From assembly GCA_045580005.1 (NCBI GenBank), contig JAZNMZ010000041.1:1-55489 (forward strand): 55,489 nucleotides of DNA, in the 5' to 3' direction. This document shows positions 16,332 to 23,312 of the stretch, piece after piece. Position 1 is the stretch's first letter. Each line of letters opens with the position of its first letter. This DNA comes from UMGS1052 sp045580005. Its GTDB lineage: Bacteria > Bacillota > Clostridia > Oscillospirales > CAG-382. The notes beneath the pieces are model-generated. The model was not told the DNA's origin, made no database searches, and saw only the letters and a list, made by a program, of their open reading frames with translations. The position numbers were made by a program, and so were the translations under genes.

Positions 16332-19300
16332 ATGAAAAAGTTACTTACTTGTTTTATAACAATAGCAATGCTCGCTTCGAGTCTTGTTCCCGTGTCGATT
16401 GCACAAGAACCTGAAAGTTATCCGGGAATTGTTCCCGTAGAGACCAACACGGGCGACATGAGCAGAGTCCCCTACAACAACCCCGGTCTTCTCACAGACT
16501 GGACAGAGGGCTTCCTTGGCAACCCTTATGTCGGCGACTACAACGGTGACGGATATATGGACATTGCAAACCACGCAGGTGCTGCAGGCAGTGCGGGTGT
16601 GTATGTTGCATATGGCTCGGCTACAAGCCATGAGGACCTTATTCTCACTCAGGGACATCTTGTATCAGGAAAGCTCTGGTCAAGCGCGACATCTTTGATA
16701 TTTGATGATGACGGCAACTGGGTTGACACCTGGGGAATTGACTCGGGATTTCTCTTCCGTGACTTCGTAAACTCCTTCTGGGACGGAGAAAAGATAGAAA
16801 TAGGAAAGAATATTATCTGGCCCAAAGAGGGCGACAGAGGCGAGATGATGTATCTTGTCGACTATGACGGTGACGGATATCTCGACTGCATCAAAACAGC
16901 CTCCGACTGGGCAGAATACGGCTGGGCGGCAAAATGGGACAGCACCGGTCACTGGGGTGACGAGGACGGCGACCCTCAGCACGGCTGGGTAATGTGGGCA
17001 AAGAACATCGGAAGATCTAATGACGAATTTATTTTCGAAGACGAAGCAAAACTTGTATGTGTAAACAACGACCCCTCAACTCCCGTTGATGTTCGCGGAA
17101 ATGCTTCGGCTTCCTTCTGCGATTACGACGGCGACGGCGACCTTGACCTGTTTTTAGCAGACTTTATCGACTCGATTTTCTATTTTGAAAACAAGGGCAC
17201 AAAAAGCGAGCCCTGCTACGCTGAAGGCGTACGCACACACTTTGAAACAGAAAACGGCAGCGAGGAATATCACTCAGTAGAGTCTATTCCTGTTATACAA
17301 GCATTTGACTGGACGCAGGACGGTCTTTTTGACATAATTTATTCTGACGCAAACGGCGGAACGGCTCTTCTTGAAAACACAGGGAAATTTGCCGACAACG
17401 GCGCCCCTATTTTCCAAAACATACAGCGTTTTCAGGTCCCTGCCAACAGCCTTGCAATAATGGGCGCTCAGATAGCACCTCATTCGGTTGACTTTGATAA
17501 CGACGGAGACGAAGACATCTTTGTTGCCGGAGAGCCCGGAGTTTTCTGGTATGTTGAGAATATCACACCGGTTGGCGGGCCTACCGACAATCCTTCGTGG
17601 GCAAAGCCTATAACTCTTAAGCGTGAAGACGGTGTTGAATACCGCATCATATCAGGCTTCAACGGACAAGGCCCTGCCGAGGAAAAAGGCGGTCACGGTT
17701 CTGTTCAAGGTCCTGCCGAGGAAGTTCTCGGATATCCTTCATTTACTTTTGCAGACTGGGATGGAGACGGAGATCTCGACCTTGTGGGCAACAGTATCTG
17801 GGGTAAGATCTACTGGCTTGAGAACATCAATAAACCCGGCGAATATGAGGTCGAATACGGATTTGCTCCCATGCAGGACATCGAGGTAGAAGACGAAACT
17901 CCCATCAAGATCGCATGGAACTGGTGGACACCCGAGCCTTATGAGCTTGTAACACAGTGGAGAACGAAGCCGACTGCAATCGACCTTAACCAAGACGGTC
18001 TTTGCGATATCGTTATGATGGACTATCAGGGCTATTGTGCATTCTTTGAAAGATTGCCAAACGGCAGAGTAACTACAGGACAGCGCATCTTCAAGAACGA
18101 GGACGGCACCCCCCTTCAGCTTACCGCCGCTCAGTACGGCGGAAGTGGCCGAATTCAGTTTGAAATGACAGACTGGAACGGCGACGGCTATCTTGACATA
18201 GTCAGAGACGATACTACCTCTATCGCATGGTATGAGAATGTAGGAAGCGCGGAAGACCCGTTTGTATATAGGCCGATGGTTAATCTTCACGACAGACTTC
18301 TCTATGCTCACATAGCATCTCCCACAATAGTTGACTGGAATAGGGACGGGGTCTCCGACGCGCTCGTTGGTGACGAGGGAGGCTTCTTCTACTACCTTAT
18401 CAACAAGACTCCTCAGTTCACAGATATGGAAAGTTCAGTCGTTCCCGAGGATGTTCTTGTAGCACACTGGGATTTCGAAGGCTCGTCTCCCCTTGCCGAC
18501 AAGGCAACTGCAGGAGCGGTAAGCGACACTCTCTCAGGTGACATAACAGTCGCAAACGGCTATGCCACACTCGCTGACGGCACATCAGCATATCTTAGTG
18601 CTGACGGCACTTCCACTGACCTTTCACAGTCTGGTGAGATGACAGTTGTTCTCAGAGCAAGAATAGAAAATGCAAGTGAAGCTGTGCTTCTCAACAAGGA
18701 CTCATCATACTTCATTAACCTCGGAAGTTCAGCAAATGTCATTGCTGGCGCTGCAGGTGTTGACAATGTAAACAATGAAGGCATCGCTCTTAACGAGTGG
18801 ACTACAGTTGCTCTTGTTCTCAGAAACAATGCAGAAGGACTTCTTACGGCAGAGGTTTATGTTAACAACGATGAGAACCCCGAAGCAATAGACTTCAAGC
18901 CCTACAACAGATTTGGTATCGGCACAGCAACGATTGCAACAAACAGCAACGCTCTTAATATCGGCGGTAACGACAACGCTCATATCGGAGATATCGATTT
19001 TGATGACATCCGTATATACAGCGCAGCTCTTACACCCGCTCAGCTTGCAGAACTCAGCTACAGCTCGCCTGCAGTAACTACAGAGGATATCGAAGAGGTA
19101 CTCGCAGAGCTTCCCGAAAGAGGTGAAAGATACACCGGAGCAAGCTACAACGACCTTGCAAAAGCTGCCGCTGCGGCAGAAGAAGCACTTATCTCGGGTG
19201 AAAATCTTGAAGAAGCATACCGCGCGCTTAACGGTGCATACTGGGCGCTTGTTGAAATAGCTCCCACATATGCCGAGCTTTCAGCTCTTATAGTTGCTAT

Positions 19301-20261
19301 GAACGATAAGGACGCTGCTGTATATACAACCGACAGCTACGCAAACCTCCAGAGTGCTGTCTCTGTTGCGAATGCGGTTAGCTCGGGTGCTACACAGGAG
19401 GCTATTACAGATGCGTATGTAGGCTTGCTCGAGGCAAACAGTGACCTTGTATACAACACATACACAGTTTACTTTGATGCAAACGGCGGCAGCTGCAGTA
19501 CGGCTTCACAGACAACTACAGACCTTAAAATTTCAGACTTCCCTGTTGCCGAAAAGGACAGCAAATATGAGTTCAAGGGCTGGTATACCGAGGCAGAAGG
19601 CGGAGTTCTCGTAACAGAGGCTACCGAGTTTACATCGGATACAACAATATATGCTCACTACCTCTTTGTTGGTGAGGGAAGCGGAATTGACGGCAGACTC
19701 GCGGTTGAAGGCGCACAGATAAGATTGCCTTCGGATGACGGCACTGTTACTCAGGGAATCAGATTCAGAAGCACGATGTCTGTTGATCTTTATAACCTTC
19801 TCGATGTCACCGAGCGTCCCGACAGCGCTGACGACACGGGAATAGGCTTTGGTACTGTTGTGCTTCCCACAGAGATTCTTGGGGATGCCGAGCTCACTAA
19901 GGACACTGTTATCAGTTACAACGGAAGAGACTTTGCTGCAAAGGTTGTTCCCGCAGCAGTTCTCTACAACAAAACAAGCTCGACGATATACTTCAATGCC
20001 GTTATGACAGATGTCGGTGAATATAACTACAACACCGAGTATACCGTTGTCCCCTACATCACATATAACGACAATGAGCTGGGCGAAGTTACACTCTACG
20101 GTGTTGCCTACTCGACAAGTATTTTCAAGGTTGCAAGGGCGGCATACAGCGACAGCAAAATTACAGAGTATGTAAAGGAATATCTCCTTAACAATATTCT
20201 TTCAAAGGTCGACCCCGACAACTACCCGGCTGACGAGTGGACTGGCATTTTCAGACCTTAA
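16332..20261 (+). CDS. Giant secreted FG-GAP/VCBS-repeat, LamG and InlB-like protein
   Basis: 1309 residues, 22 bases after the previous gene with AAAGGAG, so co-transcribed. A signal peptide (ending at VPVSIAQ) is followed by about nine FG-GAP/VCBS-like repeats up to about residue 695, each with a calcium-loop motif such as DYNGDGYMDI, DYDGDGDLDL, DWDGDGDLDL or DWNGDGYLDI. These form an integrin-like beta-propeller. Next come a LamG/concanavalin-like domain (about 709-905, HWDFEGSSPLADKA...DDIRIYSAALTPAQLAEL), two FIVAR-like helical repeats (about 918-1040), an InlB B-repeat-like unit (about 1043-1111, DANGGSC...FKGWYTEAEGG), and the C-terminal module (about 1120-1309) also found in the upstream protein. 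It is predicted to bind glycans or host/plant polymers at the surface. There is no sortase motif. A strong terminator follows. Confidence 0.82.
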   Translation: MKKLLTCFITIAMLASSLVPVSIAQEPESYPGIVPVETNTGDMSRVPYNNPGLLTDWTEGFLGNPYVGDYNGDGYMDIANHAGAAGSAGVYVAYGSATSHEDLILTQGHLVSGKLWSSATSLIFDDDGNWVDTWGIDSGFLFRDFVNSFWDGEKIEIGKNIIWPKEGDRGEMMYLVDYDGDGYLDCIKTASDWAEYGWAAKWDSTGHWGDEDGDPQHGWVMWAKNIGRSNDEFIFEDEAKLVCVNNDPSTPVDVRGNASASFCDYDGDGDLDLFLADFIDSIFYFENKGTKSEPCYAEGVRTHFETENGSEEYHSVESIPVIQAFDWTQDGLFDIIYSDANGGTALLENTGKFADNGAPIFQNIQRFQVPANSLAIMGAQIAPHSVDFDNDGDEDIFVAGEPGVFWYVENITPVGGPTDNPSWAKPITLKREDGVEYRIISGFNGQGPAEEKGGHGSVQGPAEEVLGYPSFTFADWDGDGDLDLVGNSIWGKIYWLENINKPGEYEVEYGFAPMQDIEVEDETPIKIAWNWWTPEPYELVTQWRTKPTAIDLNQDGLCDIVMMDYQGYCAFFERLPNGRVTTGQRIFKNEDGTPLQLTAAQYGGSGRIQFEMTDWNGDGYLDIVRDDTTSIAWYENVGSAEDPFVYRPMVNLHDRLLYAHIASPTIVDWNRDGVSDALVGDEGGFFYYLINKTPQFTDMESSVVPEDVLVAHWDFEGSSPLADKATAGAVSDTLSGDITVANGYATLADGTSAYLSADGTSTDLSQSGEMTVVLRARIENASEAVLLNKDSSYFINLGSSANVIAGAAGVDNVNNEGIALNEWTTVALVLRNNAEGLLTAEVYVNNDENPEAIDFKPYNRFGIGTATIATNSNALNIGGNDNAHIGDIDFDDIRIYSAALTPAQLAELSYSSPAVTTEDIEEVLAELPERGERYTGASYNDLAKAAAAAEEALISGENLEEAYRALNGAYWALVEIAPTYAELSALIVAMNDKDAAVYTTDSYANLQSAVSVANAVSSGATQEAITDAYVGLLEANSDLVYNTYTVYFDANGGSCSTASQTTTDLKISDFPVAEKDSKYEFKGWYTEAEGGVLVTEATEFTSDTTIYAHYLFVGEGSGIDGRLAVEGAQIRLPSDDGTVTQGIRFRSTMSVDLYNLLDVTERPDSADDTGIGFGTVVLPTEILGDAELTKDTVISYNGRDFAAKVVPAAVLYNKTSSTIYFNAVMTDVGEYNYNTEYTVVPYITYNDNELGEVTLYGVAYSTSIFKVARAAYSDSKITEYVKEYLLNNILSKVDPDNYPADEWTGIFRP

Positions 20262-20265
20262 TACA

Positions 20266-20300
20266 AATCCCCCGACGGAATACCGTCGGGGGATTTTCTT
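20266..20300 (+). terminator. Strong Rho-independent terminator
   Basis: AATCCCCCGACGG (20266-20278) pairs perfectly with CCGTCGGGGGATT (20283-20295) around AATA, followed by TTTCTTTT. It ends the giant-protein operon and may also stop the convergent regulator gene. Confidence 0.92.
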
Positions 20301-20335
20301 TTATGAATTATTTACAGCACCGCTCTTTTATAAAG

Positions 20336-21166
20336 TTATGACACATTCTTGCGGTTTGCGTGAGTATAAACAAGGCGGAACATATACACAAGCGCATACA
20401 CGAGTATACCGCTTCTCAGATAATCTACTGCGGCATAAACAAACCTCCATGCTATAACCTGTGCGAAGTTTATGACTATATGACCGAACGGCAAGAGCAA
20501 AAGTCGGGATAAGAAAAACAAAATCCACAATCCCGACGCAATCAGAATATTCCGCCACGAAAGGACAACAGTCTTCTTTCTGTAACAAAACGCCGTTGCA
20601 AGAGCAAGAGAAGCAAATGACAGAAACATACTCCACGCAACGATCACCGCCGCAGGTGCACTAAAAGCATAGTAATAGGGGCTGAAAATATTAAACATAG
20701 AGATTCCAGTTGCATAATGCAAATATAAGTCAACAGAAAGGTAGACCGCCCACGAGCACCACAGAGCAGTAAAGCTTTTTACAAAAAAACAAACAAATGC
20801 ACAAAGTATAAGCGGCAAAGAAAACAGAACTCCCGATAAAAAGCCGCCAAGAATGGTAATCAGCAAAAACACCAGAAATCCGAAGCTCAAAAGAATTGTT
20901 CCGATTATAACGCGCAGACTCCCTGAATTTCTTTTTTCGTATTCAGGTTCGTTCGTAGTAGCTGCACTCTTGGTGCCAAAAACCAGTTCATCAAGTGATA
21001 CACCGAAAATTTCTCCGATTTTCACGAGCTTGTCAAGCTCCGGCGTGGATGCATTTGTTTCCCATTTCGACACAGACTGACGGGATACATCAAGTGCTGA
21101 TGCAAGCTCCTCCTGTGACATACTCTTTTCTGTACGCAGTCTGAAAACAGTTTCGCCAAGATTCAT
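20336..21166 (-). CDS. XRE-family transcriptional regulator with C-terminal membrane domain
   Basis: 276 residues from ATG 21166, which has GGAGG 7 bases upstream; longer in-frame starts have no such site. Residues 1-65 form a Cro/C1-type helix-turn-helix (MSQEELASALDVSRQSVSKWE...LDKLVKIGEIFGVSLDELV). After a short linker come about six or seven hydrophobic membrane segments ending in a basic tail. Membrane-tethered XRE regulators of this layout are common in Firmicutes and usually control a neighbouring gene. It is divergent from the TIR-DUF805 gene, whose promoter carries a palindrome, so that gene is the likely target (inference). It may sense an envelope or membrane signal. Confidence 0.85.
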   Translation of the reverse strand: MNLGETVFRLRTEKSMSQEELASALDVSRQSVSKWETNASTPELDKLVKIGEIFGVSLDELVFGTKSAATTNEPEYEKRNSGSLRVIIGTILLSFGFLVFLLITILGGFLSGVLFSLPLILCAFVCFFVKSFTALWCSWAVYLSVDLYLHYATGISMFNIFSPYYYAFSAPAAVIVAWSMFLSFASLALATAFCYRKKTVVLSWRNILIASGLWILFFLSRLLLLPFGHIVINFAQVIAWRFVYAAVDYLRSGILVYALVYMFRLVYTHANRKNVS

Positions 21167-21304
21167 ATAATTTCCTCCGTCTGATTTATGCATACAGTAT
21201 AGCATTTATTTGTGAAAAAGTCTACCAATCAGGCTTTACTTTTTGACAACTGTCGGTTGCAACACAAATTTGAAGCTTGTTTAAGCATAATTCAAGGACT
21301 GTTA

Positions 21305-21333
21305 TTGACAAACCGGCTCAAAAAATGTATAAT
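21305..21333 (+). promoter_or_regulatory. Sigma-A promoter of the TIR-DUF805 gene
   Basis: TTGACA (21305-21310), a 17-base spacer, and TATAAT (21328-21333): both boxes match consensus exactly. Transcription would start near 21340, about 28 bases before the ATG at 21368. Confidence 0.8.
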
Positions 21334-21336
21334 TAT

Positions 21337-21353
21337 ACCAATATAGTATTGGT
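21337..21353. promoter_or_regulatory. Operator candidate at the TIR gene start site
   Basis: ACCAATA (21337-21343), TAG, TATTGGT (21347-21353) is a perfect 7-bp inverted repeat over the predicted transcription start. An ACCAAT half-site also lies near 21223-21228 on the leftward promoter side. It is a plausible binding site of the divergent XRE regulator. Confidence 0.5.
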
Positions 21354-21367
21354 TGGTGAAGCAGAAA

Positions 21368-22300
21368 ATGAAAAACGATATTTTTATCAGTTATTCCTCT
21401 GTGGACAAGCATGTCGCAGACGCTGTGTGTTCAACACTCGAGAATAACGGCGTACGCTGCTGGATTGCACCGAGGGATATCATCCCGGGAAGTGACTGGG
21501 CGCAGAGTATAATAAATGCAATTAATTCCAGCAAGATAATGGTGCTTATTTTCAGCCAGAATTCAAACAAATCTTCTCAGGTAACAAAAGAGCTTAATCT
21601 TGCTGTAAGCCATAATCTTATGGTTGTTCCATTTAAAATTGATGACTCAAAGCCCAGCGGAAGTATGGAGTATTTTCTTGCCGATATGCACTGGCTTGAC
21701 GCAATCAACGGAGATATGCAAGAGCAGATCAACAAGCTCAAGGATATCCTTATCTCGGTGCTGCCCCACAATATAAAGGGCGAGGAGATCCACAGTGAGC
21801 GAGTCGCAAAGTCTGAAATCAAATCCGACAATAAAGCCTCGGTACAATCGGAGATAAAAACTGAAAATCCGCCAAAAACCGAAAATGCTCCTTTTGTCGG
21901 TGAAAAAATACCGCTCAGCAGTGAAAACACACCCAAAACAAACAAGAATAAGAGTGTGGGCTTTATAAAAGCCTATACGCTTCTTTGGCAAAGATGCTTT
22001 GATTACAAAGGCTGTGCATCAAGAGCAGAATACTGGAAAGCTGTATTGATGAATATTATTGCTTCTTTTGCAGTGCTGATAATAAATGTTTTTGCTGTAA
22101 GCGAAGCTCCTGTGCTGATATTGCTGTATCTTTACGCCTCCGCTGTAGCTTTTATTTCACTCAGCGTCAGACGACTGCACGATACAAATCACAGCGGTCA
22201 CTGGATGTGGCTCTTCTTTACCGGATATGGCTCTTTTGTTCCTTTTGTTTTCTTTTGTTTTAAGGGCGTTGATAAAGGGAACCGCTTCAAAAAACTCTAA
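21368..22300 (+). CDS. TIR-domain protein with C-terminal DUF805 membrane domain
   Basis: 310 residues from ATG 21368. Residues 1-130 are a TIR domain: NDIFISYSSVDKHVADAV, a BB-loop region RCWIAPRDIIPG, and SKIMVLIFSQNSNKSSQVTKEL. In the last segment Glu75 occupies the position of the catalytic Glu of NAD-cleaving TIR domains. A charged linker (about 135-200, Lys/Glu/Pro-rich) leads to a DUF805 domain (about 205-310) with several membrane segments and the typical VRRLHDTNHSGHWMW motif. A membrane-anchored TIR could act as an NADase effector or as a scaffold for signalling (inference). The consensus promoter with an operator-like palindrome, and the divergent XRE gene, suggest tight control. 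It is followed by the MITE-like palindrome, which may terminate it. Confidence 0.88.
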   Translation: MKNDIFISYSSVDKHVADAVCSTLENNGVRCWIAPRDIIPGSDWAQSIINAINSSKIMVLIFSQNSNKSSQVTKELNLAVSHNLMVVPFKIDDSKPSGSMEYFLADMHWLDAINGDMQEQINKLKDILISVLPHNIKGEEIHSERVAKSEIKSDNKASVQSEIKTENPPKTENAPFVGEKIPLSSENTPKTNKNKSVGFIKAYTLLWQRCFDYKGCASRAEYWKAVLMNIIASFAVLIINVFAVSEAPVLILLYLYASAVAFISLSVRRLHDTNHSGHWMWLFFTGYGSFVPFVFFCFKGVDKGNRFKKL

Positions 22301-22331
22301 TGAGAATCATAAGCAAAAAAACGCCTGCTAT

Positions 22332-22445
22332 TGAAGTGAACCTCAAAGCTTAGACAAAATTAAATATTACCTTGCTTGCGAATGAGTTCGGTACTGTACC
22401 GAACTCATTCCTTTTAATTTGGTGTAAACTTTGGGGTTCGCTTCA
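22332..22445. mobile_element. 114-bp MITE-like element with IS3/IS150-type ends
   Basis: The left end (22332-22364) and the reversed right end (22445-22413) are 28/33 identical terminal inverted repeats, starting TGAAGTGAACCTCAAAG and TGAAGCGAACCCCAAAG. The outer 17 positions can pair fully as RNA with two G-U pairs. Inside is a second, perfect hairpin (22380-22410). The ends, including the AAAG-TTAGACA-like stretch, resemble the terminal repeats I recall for the IS150 group of the IS3 family. There is no transposase and no clear target duplication. It lies between the TIR gene and the ATPase-ClpP operon promoter. It is either a MITE or a remnant of a deleted insertion sequence. Confidence 0.6.
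22380..22410 (+). terminator. Perfect 14-bp hairpin, probable terminator of the TIR gene
   Basis: GAATGAGTTCGGTA and TACCGAACTCATTC pair around CTG, followed by CTTTTAATTT. It lies inside the MITE-like element and could terminate transcription from the TIR gene. Confidence 0.6.
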
Positions 22446-22481
22446 CCTCTGATTTTGAACATTTGAGCCATGCCCCGAATA

Positions 22482-22510
22482 TTGACAAACTTTGTCGGAT
22501 ATGGTACAAT
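22482..22510 (+). promoter_or_regulatory. Sigma-A promoter of the ATPase-ClpP operon
   Basis: TTGACA (22482-22487), 17 bases, and TACAAT (22505-22510). It gives the three-gene operon its own promoter, 64 bases before the first start codon and downstream of the MITE-like hairpin. Confidence 0.75.
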
Positions 22511-22573
22511 TATTTTTACAATAGTTTTGTTTTTTTGCTGCAAATACAGTCTACTCAGAAAGGAAGACGGCTT

Positions 22574-23302
22574 ATGAAAAAAATACACGCGGAATTCTGG
22601 AAAACAGTAAATCCCGCTTACTCTTGTATAAACGAACTTGTGGTTTTGCCGGAAAACGGTGACTGCGGATTTGTTGAATACTTTGAATACAAGGTATCAA
22701 AAATTATATCCGAAAAAAAGATCTTTTCCTCTTTTGCTCCTCAGAACAAATTGATGCTGGAGTTTCCCGAACCCGATTGCAGGGAACCCTATGTTTTTGA
22801 AAAGTTTTTTGAGTCGCCTGCCGTTGTTGCTCAGAATCACAACTTTGAGGGCTTGTTTGCAATTGACATTTCAAATTATATAAACAAGCTCGACCACGAC
22901 AGGTTTTTGTCGTTGATTTCCTACATCAAATCAAATCCGCAGACTGTTTTCATTCTGTTCTTCTATTCTGATAACGAAAAGGAAATCCAAAACATTTATC
23001 GCACAATTCTTCACCACATCGATATTGTCAAAACCGTCCTCCCCGAGCCAACAAAGGAACAGCTTGTCGAATATACGCTTGAGGGGTTGAAAACGCTGAG
23101 CGAACCTTTGGAAGACGGTATCAAAGAGTTTTTTGAAAGCTACTATACCAAGGGTAATGTGGGATACGATTCTGCTGACTACATCATCCGTCACCTGAAG
23201 TTGTCAGCATTTAAAGGCACGCTAAAAGAAGTTGAGAACCGAATAGCCAATCTGGACATTCAGACTGCTACCAGCGGAAATTATTCCGGCCTCGGTTATT
23301 AA
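22574..23302 (+). CDS. Unrecognised 242-aa protein, first gene of ATPase-ClpP operon
   Basis: 242 residues from ATG 22574, with AAAGGAAG 8 bases upstream; in-frame codons further upstream lie inside the promoter. No known domain is recognised. The order of elements recalls a degenerate P-loop ATPase: a strand EGLFAIDISNY (92-102, Walker-B-like but with Ser instead of Glu), a strand TVFILFFYSDNEKE (124-137, sensor-like), then helices (158-190) resembling a lid. However, no Walker A loop exists. The last residues are SGLGY, vaguely like the hydrophobic-Gly-aromatic loops by which ATPases dock on ClpP (speculative). The next gene begins 10 bases after the stop with AAGGAGG, so they are coupled. 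It could be an adaptor or regulator of the following motor and protease. No signal peptide or membrane segment is seen. Confidence 0.6.
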   Translation: MKKIHAEFWKTVNPAYSCINELVVLPENGDCGFVEYFEYKVSKIISEKKIFSSFAPQNKLMLEFPEPDCREPYVFEKFFESPAVVAQNHNFEGLFAIDISNYINKLDHDRFLSLISYIKSNPQTVFILFFYSDNEKEIQNIYRTILHHIDIVKTVLPEPTKEQLVEYTLEGLKTLSEPLEDGIKEFFESYYTKGNVGYDSADYIIRHLKLSAFKGTLKEVENRIANLDIQTATSGNYSGLGY

Positions 23303-23312
23303 GGAGGACACA

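Noticed and set aside
22463..22573. N-terminal extension of the 242-aa protein
   Set aside because: The upstream frame overlaps the TTGACA-TACAAT promoter and transcription start; the ATG at 22574 has the proper ribosome site.
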